A stretch of 64,000 nucleotides of DNA, taken from Eriocheir sinensis. Taxonomy: Eukaryota > Arthropoda > Malacostraca > Decapoda > Varunidae. The DNA is taken from contig NC_066517.1 in assembly GCF_024679095.1 (NCBI RefSeq), forward strand, positions 70,001 to 134,000. The letters run 5' to 3'. The notes beneath the pieces were generated by a model, which ran no database searches, was not told the DNA's origin, and saw only the letters and a program-made list of their open reading frames with translations. Both the position numbers and the translations under genes were made by a program. Shown here piece after piece: positions 36,335 to 49,793 of the stretch; position 1 is the stretch's first letter, and every line of letters starts with the position of its first letter.

Positions 36335-38610
36335 AGAGAGGAGATAACATATTAGACTTAGTCCTAACCAATAATGGGAACTGGCTACGTGAGTTGGAGG
36401 TGGGCGGAGAGTTAGGAAATAGTGACCACAGAACGGTTCGTTTTAGCTTAGACTGGGCGGTAACCCGCGAACCAAACCCAGTGTTAGTGCCAGATTTCAG
36501 AAGAGCAAATTACGAGGGGCCTCGTAGACATCTTGAAGGGATAAACTGGGATAATCTAGGGATTCGTGAGGGCCAGAACTGCGGATTGGAGAGCCAGGAG
36601 AACCAGGAAGAAATGTCTTACAATAATTTAGTTAGAGTAATAGTAGAGGGGCAAGGACAGTATATACCACAGCGAACACTTAGAAAAGAAAACAATGATC
36701 CTAAGTGGATGACTCGTGGACTAAAACACGAGATTGGGTTAAAGAAGGGAATTTATCAGAAAATAAAGAATGGGGAAACACATCTCAGGGGCCGGTACGT
36801 CGAACTATCTAGATTAGTTAAAAACACCAGGATAGCAAAAAGGAACTATGAGATCAAAGTAGCAAATGAGGCGAAAAGTAATCCTAAGGGCTTCTTTCAG
36901 ATGTATAGAACAAAAACACGGGAGAAAATTGGACCGCTGAAAACAAACACAGGGGAGCTAGTAGAAAATTACGAAAATATGAGCACATTGTTGAACGACT
37001 ACTTCCTTTCAGTATTCACACAGGAGGATCGAACGACTATACCGGAAAGAGTTCAGGTGTACGAGGGCGGGGATGGCGATAAATTGAGGGATATAATCAT
37101 TACCAGGCAAGTAGTTCAGGATGAGATAGATAAGCTTAAGAAGAACAAGTCGCCAGGTCCTGACGGGATATTTCCGAGGGTATTAAAGGAATTAGGTTAT
37201 GTACTCAGTGACCCATTAACCGACATCTTTAAGATGTCGGTAAATACTGGCTATGTGCCGAGCCTATGGAAAGTAGCTAATGTGACGCCGCTTTTTAAAA
37301 AGGGGGACAGGTCAGTTGCTTCAAACTATCGCCCAATTAGCTCAACATCGGTTATAGGCAAGATGCTGGAGTCCATAATAGCCAGGAACATTCGGGAGCA
37401 TTTAGAGAAACATAGCTTAATTCACGACTCGCAGCATGGGTTCACAAAAGGTAGATCATGCCTCACCAATCTCTTGTCCTTCTACAATAAAGTATTTGAG
37501 GCGGTTGACAGAGATGAAAATTATGATGTAATCTATCTTGATTTTAGTAAAGCGTTTGACAAAGTTCCTCACCAACGACTGTTGCTTAAATTACAGGCTC
37601 ACGGAGTAGAGGGTAAAGTTTTGAACTGGGTCAAGGCGTGGCTTAGCAATAGGAAGCAAAGAGTGCAAATCAATGGTAAAAGATCTGACTGGGGATGTGT
37701 TACGAGTGGGGTCCCACAAGGTTCGGTATTAGGTCCACTTTTGTTTATTATTTATATCAATGACTTAGATACAGGAATTAGTAGTGATGTTAGTAAATTT
37801 GCAGATGATACCAAGATCGGTAGAGTAATTGAGTCGGATCAGGACGCTAGTATTCTCCAAGGTGAACTCAACAGATTGTATGACTGGGCGGATAAATGGC
37901 AGATGGAGTTCAATGTAGGGAAGTGCAGTATTCTGAGTGTAGGTAGGAACAACCCCTCACATAACTATTGCTTAAATGACACTCTCATAAGCAGGTCTGG
38001 GTGCGAGAGGGATTTAGGGGTCTTAGTGAGCTCTGATCTCCGTCCAAGGGCACAATGCATTCAAGGTAGAAATCGAGCTAATAGGGTACTGGGATTTATT
38101 TCAAGGAGCGTAAGCAACAGAAGCCCCGAAGTCTTCCTCAAACTATATTTAGCATTAGTTAGACCTCATCTTGACTATGCGGTTCAGTTCTGGTCACCTT
38201 ACTATAGAATGGATATCAAAATGTTAGAATCGGTGCAGAGGGGGATGACTAAGATGATTCAGGGGTTGAGAAACTTGCCATACGAGGAAAGACTCAAGCA
38301 GTTAAACTTGCATTCTCTAGAAAGGCGAAGGGTACGTGGAGACATGATCGAGGTTTATAAATGCATGAAGGGCTTTAATAAGGGAGACATTCATAAGGTT
38401 TTGTTGGTAAGAGAACCGGGTAGGACACGAAGTAATGGGTTTAAACTGGATAAATTCAGATTCAACAGGGACATAGGCAAAAATTGGTTTACTAACAGGG
38501 TGGTGGATGAGTGGAATAGGCTTAGCAGTCATGTGGTGAGTGCCAATACAATTGTCACATTCAAAAACAGACTAGATAAATTCATGGACAGCGATATTAG
38601 GTGGGGTTAG
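36335..38610 (+). CDS. CR1-like LINE copy I ORF2, open frame
   Basis: About 757 codons open to TAG at 38608. It holds the last endonuclease box (GNSDHRTVRFSL), linker (RTLRKENNDPKWMTRGLK), and [84 protein letters not shown], intact KFADDTKIG. The conserved CR1 C-terminal block follows (RPHLDYAVQFWSPYYRMD, NRVVDEWNRLSSHVV). The start codon is missing through 5' truncation. Near identity to copy B shows recent activity of the family. Confidence 0.9.
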
Positions 38611-38695
38611 ATACACGGGAGCTTAGGGTCAAAGGAGCTGCCTTGTACAGGCCTACCGGCCTCTTGTAGACTCCTGCGTTCTTATGTTCTTAATT
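36335..38695 (+). mobile_element. CR1-like LINE, copy I, nested right after the stop of LINE H
   Basis: Starts within the endonuclease (RGDNILDLVLTNNGNW) directly behind the TAG of LINE H. It ends after CTCCTGCGTTCTTATGTTCT, the octamer-type tail shared with copy B. LINE H 3' UTR resumes at 38696. No obvious target duplication was seen. Confidence 0.87.
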
Positions 38696-38831
38696 CTATC
38701 GAGACCACGCTCACACTATTCTGATATTGATTTATATAGCTTAGAAAACTTTTAGCTTAAGTCTTACTTTAAATTGTATGTTATTCAGTAATACTTGTAA
38801 TGTATAGAAAAGCCATTTTTATGGAATAAAA

Positions 38832-38861
38832 TGATTCTGATTCTGATTCTGATTCTGATTT
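38832..38861. repeat. (GATTCT)n 3' tail of LINE H
   Basis: Four to five tandem GATTCT units right after AATAAAAT. Confidence 0.85.
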
Positions 38862-38985
38862 CCTACACACCTTCTCTCCTCTCCTCCACTCTTTCTCTCC
38901 TTCCTTCCTTTCCTCCGAACCTCCATTGGCCTCTCCTCCACACTGGAGCTAAAACCCTTCAAGTAATATCCGACAAGCGGGAATT

Positions 38986-38991
<6 letters not shown>

Positions 38992-39057
<66 letters not shown>

Positions 39058-39117
39058 TTTCTGTCTCCCAACCCAACACCTCTCTCTTCTCTCTCTCTCT
39101 CTCTCTCTGTTTCTCTC

Positions 39118-39155
<38 letters not shown>
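38992..39155. repeat. (GA)n and imperfect (CT)n
   Basis: GA at 38992-39053 and CT with interruptions at 39081-39155. The two are complementary and could fold back on each other. Confidence 0.93.
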
Positions 39156-40283
<1,128 letters not shown>

Positions 40284-40350
40284 TGTTTTTTTTACAGTAA
40301 AGGAAGCAGCTCAAAGGCAATAATAAAAAAAAATCCCGTTAATCACTGCT
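40284..40350 (-). mobile_element. Isolated 3' UTR end of a Jockey/I-like LINE
   Basis: Plus strand TTTTTTTTACAGTAAAGGAA, then GCAGCTCAAAGGCAAT and AATCACTGCT. This matches the 3' ends at 20805 (copy C) and 55420 (copy D). The poly-T is the reverse of its poly-A tail. Confidence 0.65.
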
Positions 40351-40495
40351 ATGGTAGTAAGACCAAAAAATGATTAAATATTGTAGTAGTGATAAAAACC
40401 TCGATATTGTAATGGCGAATTACACAAACAAGACGGCTGAGGGTTACAAAAGACAAAAATAAATATCAAAACAGCAAAAGCAGCAGCCATGTAGT

Positions 40496-40497
<2 letters not shown>

Positions 40498-40541
<44 letters not shown>

Positions 40542-40542
40542 G

Positions 40543-40566
<24 letters not shown>
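40498..40566. repeat. (ATA)n microsatellite
   Basis: ATA/ATG trinucleotides with two or three substitutions. Confidence 0.93.
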
Positions 40567-40573
<7 letters not shown>

Positions 40574-40784
40574 TTCTATCAATGTTTAAGTTTTTTTTAA
40601 AGGTATCTGCTTTATTTTTCCATGCATTTGCTACCTTATTAGTTTATTTTCTAGGGTCAAGTGATAAGTTTAAGAATTGGACTTTAAAGTCAGCATATAT
40701 TTTCTTAGCAAATGTTAAACATCTGTTAGATACTACTCATATGTGATATATGGTTTGATGCTGGTAATATGGGCTACCCTGCCA

Positions 40785-41268
40785 GGTGCTGATATGGGCT
40801 CCTGCCATCAGAAAGAAGACGAGTAACAGGGGTCGGAAGAGAGCTGGGGCGTGTCCCATAACAGGAAAACCTTACAAGAAATCACTAAATGAATCTTTAA
40901 AGAAGTCAAATATGGAGAAACCGAAGAAGAGTTTAGATATTTTATTCAAGGAAGAGCAGACCAAAGAAAAGGCTCCATTAAAGAGAAACAACCAAATTGG
41001 TAGGAAAGTATATACTAAAGCTTCAGACAGTGGGCCTGGTGCAGGTATTTTACAGGACGGTGACAGTGAGACAGTGGGGTAGAAATGCCTGGTGGGACAC
41101 AAAAGCCAGGAGATGAAGATGCTGCCTGCCTTTTCTGTGCAGGAACTTTTCTGATGATAAAAGAGGCGAGCTGTGGGTTCAGTGTATGATGTGTTCACTG
41201 TGGGCACACAATGAATGTGCAGGAGCTGAGATGGATGCATATGTGTGTTCCTGTTGTAAATAATTACA
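40785..41268 (+). pseudogene. Pogo/Tigger-type transposase, C-terminal remnant
   Basis: A basic linker (RKKTSNRGRKRAGACP, KPYKKSLNESLKKS) resembles the tail of DDE_1 (pogo/Tigger/Jerky-like) transposases. It ends in a stop near 41080. A PHD-like finger follows: CLFC near 41130, then, after a one-base shift, ELWVQCMMCSLWAHNECAG and YVCSCCK-stop at 41263. The Cys/His spacing and WAH are typical of the C-terminal finger in arthropod and cnidarian pogo-like proteins. The DDE core itself is not present. Confidence 0.6.
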
Positions 41269-42357
41269 AGTTAAAAGCTTTTTTTTCAAACATTTTTTTT
41301 CATATAACAAAATAATACAGGACTATTTATTACAATACTGAAAATAATTAAGTTTTCTTTCATCTGTGATTACTTACGGCTGTGTATGAAAAAAAAATAA
41401 TTAAAGGTACCTGTGGCATTCAGTTTTTCCACCTTTAACCCGTTTATATACACCATTAAATATATTATATATAAGTAGCCCATATTTGCACCACCATTTA
41501 ACGAACAGTGACTTTGAGTAATTAAATAAAAAAGTTATTTTACAGAAAACTGAAATGATTTATAAGGACGTTGCATGCTTAGCGTATAGTGAACATAACA
41601 TATTTTGTATTGCGGATGTTAGTTTCTTTAACCGCTGTTAAAACTCAAATATATTTGGAGAAAAAAATGGTAGCCATATTTGCACCATTTCCTCTAATAA
41701 TAATAATAACAACAACAATAACTACAACAGTAATAAGAGGAAGCAGTAACAACGTCAATACGCCGGACAACGAAACGTTTGACCTTTGACCTGCAACAGC
41801 CGACGTCACAGAGGTCAAAGAGACGCGGACCCCCTCTCTCTCTCTCTCTAAGCAAAATTGTCACGTATCACAATAAGATATTATTTTGATTGTTATTATT
41901 ACTATTAGTAATATTATTATCATTATTATTATTTTTATCATTATTACCATTAATAATATCATCATCATCATCATCATGACCCTACCAACCAACCAAGCTA
42001 CATGCAGGCAATTAGTCAGTAAGTGTCAGTCAGTAAGCGAGTAAATCAGTCATTCAGTCTGTCAGTTCGTCAGTCAATTCATTTACCAGTTGGCAAATCA
42101 TTTTGTCAGTCAGTTAATTAGTTGAGTGGGTATGAATCCAATTAATTAGTCAGTCAGTCAGTCAGTCAGTTAATTAGTTCATCGCCAGCATAATCAATCA
42201 ATCAGTAAATAAGGTCGCAATCGCCATAGTCATTCAGTCAGTCAGTAAGATCGTCGCCGCCATGGAGTGACCGCCACGCCTCGACCTTCGTTGCTGCACG
42301 TCTTCCTGCCCCTTCACGTCCCTCTGGCCCTGATGAAGTCACTTGTCACTTCTAACA
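41269..42357. other. AT-rich low-complexity sequence
   Basis: ATT/ATA-like repeats at 41694-41740 and 41880-41980. A short CT run lies at 41832-41849. A degenerate CAGT/GTCA tetranucleotide field spans 42008-42250. CTC trinucleotides follow at 42358-42392. No gene is visible. Confidence 0.65.
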
Positions 42358-42392
42358 ACCTCCTCCTCCTCCTCCTCCTCCTCCTCCTCCTC

Positions 42393-42470
42393 TAAAAACA
42401 ATTCAACGAAGAGATGCATTACCGATATCGGCAGGAGTTATTTTTCGAACAGAGTCGTCCGCCACTGGAA
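42393..42470 (+). pseudogene. CR1-like LINE fragment, left half of a split copy
   Basis: Encodes RCITDIGRSYFSNRVVRHWN, matching copy E (RCITDTERSFYSNRVVRHWN). It stops exactly at the inverted repeat at 42471. The continuation, LPAGVVSAETINSFKNRID, is found 12.8 kb away at 55256. Confidence 0.8.
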
Positions 42471-42492
42471 CACACAAAACCAAAGTTAGTCA
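42471..42492 (+). repeat. Left terminal inverted repeat of the 12.8-kb element
   Basis: 22 bases, exact reverse complement of 55234-55255. Confidence 0.85.
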
Positions 42493-42760
42493 TGCTGACT
42501 AACTTCCTTAGTCATGCTGACTAACTTCCTTAGTCAAGTCTGTGGGGTCCAAACGGAGTGGCAAGATTAGTCACGATGAGTAACATGGTTAGTCAAGTTA
42601 TGACTAACTGACTACTAAAGCTGAGTATGGCCTTAGTCAAAGTAAAATGACTAACCGCTTCGTACTGGTCACTGCTTTTACTAACCGCATTAGTAAACTG
42701 GACCAGAGGTGTTAGTCAGATAAATGACTAATCACTTAGTCATTCTTATGCAGATGACTA
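42485..42760. repeat. Subterminal TTAGTCA/TGACTAA cluster, left end
   Basis: About a dozen copies of TTAGTCA in both orientations, several as palindromic pairs (TTAGTCATGCTGACTAA, twice in tandem with CTTCC between). The same word occurs at the right end (55193-55245). Such repeats near transposon ends are commonly transposase binding sites. Confidence 0.75.
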
Positions 42761-43577
42761 GTCATTAGTAACTTTGATACTAGCAACTAATTAGTGTTGT
42801 CTAAGGTCAAGAAAAGAAAGGGGTGAGAAACTCAATATATTAATGTACAAAATTAAATAATATATTCATATCATTGCATTACAAAATTGGAAAAAAAATA
42901 TAACACTGACATTTCATTACCTATAGCATGAAGTTAATGTTTCTCATTTAAACATTTAACAATATAAATCTGGTGGCATCACATGTAATATGAAAAGGAA
43001 CAAACAAGCAAAAAACTATCCCTTTAATTTCAAAGGTGGAGGAAAAGTTACTTTTTAGTGTAAAATAATTCTAAGCAAAATATGCTCAAAATGTTAATTC
43101 AATAATTTGTGTGTACTTGAAATAATACTTGTAAACCCCCCTCCATCAAAACTGTAACGCTAGATAAAGCTGAGATGTAAAAAGAACTCTGTTTACTAGC
43201 ACTTCATCCTAGCCTGAGGAAAAGAAAAACAGTACAAAAATAACCTGTTTCTAGAAGTCATTAACTAAAACATACACTTCTGAGTATCAATCACTAAAAG
43301 TGAGGAAGAAAATACGCACCTTTGTAAGATATGTAAATAAAGCTTTCTTCCCATTCATATGCTCAAAAAAACTGAAAAATTCTAAGAGTAAAGTGAGGAA
43401 CATATATTAAATGCTACAATCAATGAAACACACTGTAAAGAATACTTAATCCATCCACTGACATTCATTATATCACAGCACTTAAAGCAATTGCGGACAA
43501 TAATCAGTGCAGAAATAGTCATTTACCCTCATTTGGAAATGGTATCATATTCATATCTCACTATTGATCCTTTAAAG
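42761..43577. other. AT-rich interior, no gene seen
   Basis: Part of the 12.8-kb element. No open frame of note on either strand. Confidence 0.5.
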
Positions 43578-43893
43578 CAGCGGTTCTCAATTTTTATACA
43601 AATTTTGTGCTCGCAAAGTATGTGGCTCTGAGCGATGGCTATCAAAATTGAACGAAAATGTACCTGGGGGGTGGATGAATGAGCTCAGATTCTGGGTAAG
43701 TTTCAAACAAAGAGCAGGCACCTCCGATGAAGCGTACAGCATATTTTAGTTTTATAACGATGGCAGTTAATGATATGTTTGAAATTTCAATGACTTAAAA
43801 TCTGCCATTACATTATTTTTTTTTCCTTACACACCCCTAGGGATCAGCTAACGCACCCCCAGGGGTGCGCGCACCACGCTTTGGGAACCGCTG
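43578..43893. mobile_element. hAT-type MITE, 316 bp, with 8-bp target duplication
   Basis: Ends CAGCGGTTCTCAA (left) and TTGGGAACCGCTG (right), inverted with one mismatch. Flanked by CTTTAAAG at 43570-43577 and again at 43894-43901. CAG-GGTT-CTCAA ends and an 8-bp duplication are hallmarks of the hAT superfamily. It has no coding capacity, so it depends on another hAT transposase. Confidence 0.92.
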
Positions 43894-44102
43894 CTTTAAA
43901 GCAACACATGGAAGAAAATGTGCATTTCTATAGCATATATTAACTTAACAGGTCTACAAAATATGCCTAGAACATTAATAGTGAAACCTCATGTATCAGT
44001 TGTAATACCATGGAGGAATAAACAAATAAAGAACTTAAAAAATTAAATAAAAAGTAAAAATTATGTATTATATTATGCTACATGAATGGCACTTCATACA
44101 TT

Positions 44103-45159
<1,057 letters not shown>

Positions 45160-47395
45160 AGATGAGTATAAACATGAAATGGCAAAGGCCTTAAGTGAAA
45201 AATGGGAAGTGTAAAAGATAGTAGATATTGAAAAAGTTTTTGGAACATTTAAAGAAGCTGTGTTAATTACAACAAAATAAGTGTTAGGGATGAAAGTGGT
45301 GAGGGATGGAAAAAAAAAAGGAAATTCATGGTAGACAGAAGAGATAAGGAGGAAAGTAAAAGAGAAAAGAGGACTTTTTAAGAAAACTCAAGAAAGAATT
45401 ATGGCTGAGCAAGTAAAAGGGGAAAGGAAAAAGAAATATAAAGAATGCAAAATGAAATTAAGACAAGCAATAAAAGAAAGTAAGAAGAGAGTAGCTGAAG
45501 ACTTTGGAAAAAGACTGAGTGAAAAATATATAGGGCACAAAATCATATTGGAAAGAAGTAAAAAACGAAAGAAATGCAGAAAATATCTCCCCAAGTAAAA
45601 TAAATGAAGTTATGGATGAGAATGGAATGACGTTAAAAGACGGGGAAGCTGTGAAGGAGAGATGGAGAGAATATTTAAAAAAGCTTAACGAATTTTGAGG
45701 ATGGACATCCAGCGGCTGTAACAGCAGCAGTTTTGAGTAGAGGCAGAGGAGGAGTATATAAAGAAGTATAACATATGAAGCAGTAAATCAAGCAATAAAA
45801 AGATTAAAAATGGAAAGGCAGCAGGAATTGATGGAATCACAGCAGAAATGTTGAAGTGTGAAGGAGAGGTAGTTACTGAATGGATGGTCAAGTTCTGTGA
45901 AGTGGCATGGGGGGGGTTGCCAGCAGACTGAGACTGAACAAAATCCATCATTGTCCCAGTTTACAAGAGGAAGGGCAGGAGAGGGGAGTGTGGGAGCTAT
46001 AGAGGTATAAGTCTCCTAAGTATACCCGGAAAGGTATAGAGAGGGTGAAAAGGCTTACAGAAAAGAAAATCTGTGAAGAACAAGGAGGCTTCAGGAAGGG
46101 AAGGGGATGTGTGGATCAGATATTTTCCTTCAGGATGATAGTAGAAAAAAAATAATAGCAAAAAGAAAGAAACCATACGCTGCCTTCATGGATTAGGAAA
46201 AAGCTTACGACGAGTCGATTGGATTGCATTGTGGGATGTTTTAAAGATTTATGGTGTGGAAGGAAAACTGCTTAGTGCAATAAAGTGTTTTTATGAGAAT
46301 GCATGTGTCAAAATTAGTGGAGAAACAAGTGAACATTTTGATATAAAAGTGGGCTTAAGATAAGGGTGTGTCATGTCACCATGGTTATTCAATATTTATA
46401 TGGATGGTGTTATGAGAGAAATGAAGGGCATAGTTCAAAGTTGGGGAGTTGGAGTTAAAATGTACGCTGAGGGAAGGAAGTGGGTGCTGAATTCAATCTT
46501 ATTTGCTTATGACATAGTGCTCATAGCAGAAAATGAAAGTGACCTACAAAATTTGGTCAGTGTTTTTGATAGGGTATGTAAAAGGAGAAAGCTGAAAGTA
46601 AATGTCAACAAAAGTAAAGTGATGGTTTGTGAGCAAAGTAGGAGTGAGGTTGTAGATTTTGTATGCCCATATAGAGTGGGAACTGAATATGAAAAAAATG
46701 CTAAATAATTTTGAATGGTGAAGAAATGGAGCAGGTCAATGAGTTTAAGTATCTTGATCAGTTATGTGCAAGCATGGTGATATGGAGGGAGAGACAAGAG
46801 AAAGGGCATTGCAAGGAAGAAGGGTGGTAGGGTCTTTGGGACGTATCATGAATGGCAGAAGTGTGAGCATGGAGGTAAAGAGGGATGTGAGAAATAAAAT
46901 AATAGTACCAACCCTCACATATGCAAGTGAAACATGGGCCTGGAATGAAAGTCAGAGGTCTAGAGTGCAGGCAGTGGAAATGAGTTATTTGAGGAGTGCA
47001 TGTGGTGTGAGTAGAATGGATGGAATAAGTAATGGAAGTGTGTATGAACGTTTTGGAATGTGTCACAGGGGTGAAGGGAAGAGGTGTTGGTGGAAGAAGT
47101 GAAGTGACACTTTAAAATAGTTTGGTCACATGGAGCAAATGGAGGAGAGTGAGATGACCAGGATGGTGTATGTGAGTGAGATGGAGGGAGGGAATGTTAG
47201 AGGACGACCTCCAATGAAATGGAGAGAGAGGATGCAGGCGTACGTTAGGGAGAAGGGGGAAAGATCCTTGAGAAACTTTGTGCAGACAAGGAGGGAGTGT
47301 CTGGATAGAAAAAGATGGAAACTCTTCTGCCATGGCCATTCCCTGGTAGGAGCTCCTTGGAGCATGCGTCGATGAAATGATGATAAAGATTGACC
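45160..47395 (+). mobile_element. RTE-like LINE, copy J, heavily decayed
   Basis: A remnant lacking the endonuclease. The linker (EIRRKVKEKRGLFKKTQERI) is followed by RT pieces. The end reads ATGCGTCGATGAAATGATGA, the short GATGAT-type 3' end seen in RTE elements. More than ten stops and shifts mark it as much older than the LINE at 13780, and A-rich substitutions are frequent. Confidence 0.75.
45750..47375 (+). pseudogene. RTE-like LINE copy J reverse transcriptase remnant
   Basis: Traces in order: AIKRLK then AGIDGITAEMLKCEGEVV (about 45820), SIIVPVYKRKGRRGECGSYR (about 45945), KEYGVEGKLLS-like block, GCVMSPWLFNIYMDGVMREM (46363-46425), and an active-site box reading FAYDIVLIAEN, where FADD is expected. 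One catalytic Asp is therefore lost. Then come VNVNKSKVMVCE, TLTYASETWAW (about 46925), and RGRPPMKWRERMQAYV near the end. Non-functional. Confidence 0.75.
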
Positions 47396-47610
47396 TTAAC
47401 CTGTATTTGAAATAATTCGCTGAAGCCTGTGCATATAACACCTGTAAGGGAGGGGTTGGGGGGCAGTGAGATTAGCTTAGGGAGCTGGTTGGAGGTCACG
47501 ACTCTGGTTTACAACAGTGCAGCCCTACTGTAAAGAAATATTCAATTTTATCTAACTAGTTTTATATAGCACAGCTATCATTTGATGTGAATATGCAGAA
47601 TGAAACAATT

Positions 47611-48211
47611 AAGCATTTCCAGTGCATCCCAAATCGTTCTTGCATGAAAGACCTGTGAAATCCAAGCAGAAATGAGCTTTAAAAAAATATTGTTTACATT
47701 ACATGCTGAGTACCTGCTTTGGGTGAATCTTTGTCGCCTTCGGCGAAATTTATCAGAACATTTGGGGGCCAGGCATCTCGGCAGAAAGCGAGCCTCCTTT
47801 GTTTATTGTCTGTGTGCGATATTGGCATCCATCCAATAGTGTTTTCCTCCACCCACAACTCCTGGCTCTAAAGCCATCACCTTTGAACTGCCTACACTCC
47901 TGGTAGCGGCATCACCTTTGACCTGTTCATGCTTCTGGTAGTGGCAGTCGTCCACCCAAGGTCTCGGTTCATCTCGCACAACAACCTGCAATCATTTGAG
48001 GGTGAAGTATAATATGCTGGGAGCGGAAGCCGGTAACCTCACCGAGACACAAACACCTGGCCTTCCTAGTCTTGGAGGGGTGGGGCTGATACATGCATGG
48101 CAGGAACTCAGCAAACAATGTAATGTAAATAGATTTTTTTAAGAAGCCCACTTTGGCTTGATTTCACAGGGCTTTCATGCAAGAATGATTATGGATGAGG
48201 AAATGCTACCT
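47611..48211. repeat. Foldback: about 105-bp inverted repeats around 380 bases
   Basis: The left arm 47611-47717 and the reverse complement of 48101-48211 share GCATTTCC, TTCTTGCATGAAAG, CCTGTGAAATC, TAAAAAAAT, TTTACATTAC and GCTGAGT-CCTGC in the same order, with several small indels. The loop holds CCTGGTAGCGGCATCACCTT and a similar second copy. It may be a foldback or MITE-like element; no clean target duplication was seen. Confidence 0.65.
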
Positions 48212-49451
48212 AATAGCATTTATATTTTCTCTCATTTACCAATAAATAAAACAATGAGAATGATCAGCTACATTATTACTAATATTAGTATCACTTATTA
48301 TATTGAAGTGTAATTGTTGAAAGTCCCAAAGAAATACAGATAATTTATGATTGAAAAAATACTTGGTAATTCTTTACAAGAACTCCGCTACTCCAGTGCC
48401 CCCACCCCAAAAACAACCCGGGGGGAAAGGAGATTGACTGAAATATGGGACTCCCAAATTTACCACCCCAAATCCTAAAATAGGGTAAATATTATACTCC
48501 TAAAAGTGTACTGAACTGCGTATATCTTACAGCTTACACTGTACTTCAAGGATATTTAAACTACTCAAACATGTCTTTACCAAAACAAAAATTGACCTCC
48601 CTCTGCTAGGTTAGGTTAGAATAGATTACAAGACAATATATTAATGGAACTCCTTTAAACTTTTAACTAGAATTTTCCTATCCTAGGGAAATATTTTATG
48701 GTAGTTTTGGAGGCCCATTTTCAGTTAATTTGACTCCTTAACAACCCCAATTCTCCACAGGTTCCTAGGCTTGTCTTGGGGGGTAGGGCGGGGCTGGAAT
48801 GGCAGAGGGGGAGGCGGACTTCTTGTAAAGAATTACCGAGTAGCTCAAGCTTCGTGGGCCCTGTGACCCAATAGTCGCTGGCTGGCAACTCTGGAATAAT
48901 ACCTCATTAACTGAAGATGGTCACTATAGTAAGAATGGGGAGGGGAAAATGATCAGGGATAGTGATTTCATTTACTTTCCTAAAGTCCACCACAGGTCGA
49001 AATGAACCATCCTTTTGGGGGGATAAAAGTGATGAATCCACGGGGAATGTGATTCTTGAATGACTTGAGCAAACATGTCATCCAATACCAGTAAGTGCTC
49101 TATGAAGGCACACACAAGGATGAGCACCTGGGTGATGGTCAATACGATGGGCATTTCCCCTGGTACTGATATTGTGTTTGATCACTGGAAATCACTGTCC
49201 ATACACTGAAAATGTTAAAAAAAAAATTGTCCAGTTTTAGCAAGGGTGGCAAAGAGGCAAAGACACCACACCTAAAACTCACTCAATCTGCTACTGCATG
49301 TACTGTTTCTGCCCACAAACTTCACCCATAACTATCTAACATAAATCACTAGAGGAACAACAAAACTTACCAGCAGTGAACCCACGTCTCGTTGTTTTGG
49401 GCCGCGGCGATCTAGTCGCTCACTGTTCACATGAGCCTTGGTGTTGTCCTG
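48212..49451. other. No gene seen
   Basis: AT-rich mixed sequence with a C-rich stretch near 48400-48440 and GGGG-rich words near 48777-48800. Nothing recognisable. Confidence 0.5.
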
Positions 49452-49577
49452 TGAGGGCTTCACATGCACGTCAGCTGCCCCGTCTTCCTAAGGAAGGCGC
49501 AGGTGAGGCGGATGACAGCTTCCTGGCGTGAGGGGTGGACGCCTGCCGCCGCCAGCACCGTGGGCAGGTCAAAGGTG
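49452..49577 (-). pseudogene. LINE K, extreme C terminus (3' piece)
   Basis: Minus strand TFDLPTVLAAAGVHPSRQEA, then VIRLTCAFLRKTGQLTCM and a stop at 49460. This directly continues LRALDVP from the piece at 54605. The two pieces are separated by the P element. Together they rebuild the C-terminal part of a non-LTR ORF2. Confidence 0.78.
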
Positions 49578-49585
49578 GGCACGTC
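49578..49585. repeat. Target-site duplication, left (GGCACGTC)
   Basis: Identical to 54597-54604. The bases belong to LINE K codons for DVP. Confidence 0.93.
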
Positions 49586-49616
49586 CAGAGTATATACAGA
49601 GAGGTATTCCATCCGC
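49586..49616 (+). repeat. P element left 31-bp terminal inverted repeat
   Basis: Exact reverse complement of 54566-54596. Confidence 0.95.
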
Positions 49617-49793
49617 GCATCCCAGGTCACGTGACTGTGACTCATGTGAGCCTCAGGTCGGTGCGAGGCTGGGGCTCATTCACTCAGTCTAACCTTGACA
49701 TCAGCTCGTTGCGCACGCGCCGCGCCCCAGTTCCCCAAGCCGCAATCTGACCTCGCCCGCAACCTTGAGACCAGATTTTTTTTTCGCCTTAAA
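49617..49793 (+). promoter_or_regulatory. P element 5' region upstream of exon 1
   Basis: Contains CACGTGAC and CATGTGAGCCTC, the latter paired with a like sequence at the right end. ATTCACTCAGTCTAAC at 49678-49693 contains an arthropod-style TCAGT initiator. No TATA box is seen outside the TIR. Any promoter role is inference. Confidence 0.35.

Larger units (their letters stand above)
33771..38865 (+). mobile_element. LINE H (CR1/L2-like), split by nested LINE I
   Basis: Coding part 33771-36334, then nested LINE I (36335-38695), then the 3' UTR of H at 38696-38865. That UTR ends TTTTTATGGAATAAAATGATT and GATTCT hexamers (38832-38861). GATTCT tails and the protein type fit the CR1/L2 group. 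The N-terminal third of the endonuclease is missing. Confidence 0.83.

Noticed and set aside
49695..49793. Longer N terminus for the THAP transposase
   Set aside because: The upstream frame is open but has no ATG, and the THAP module is complete from the ATG at 49794.
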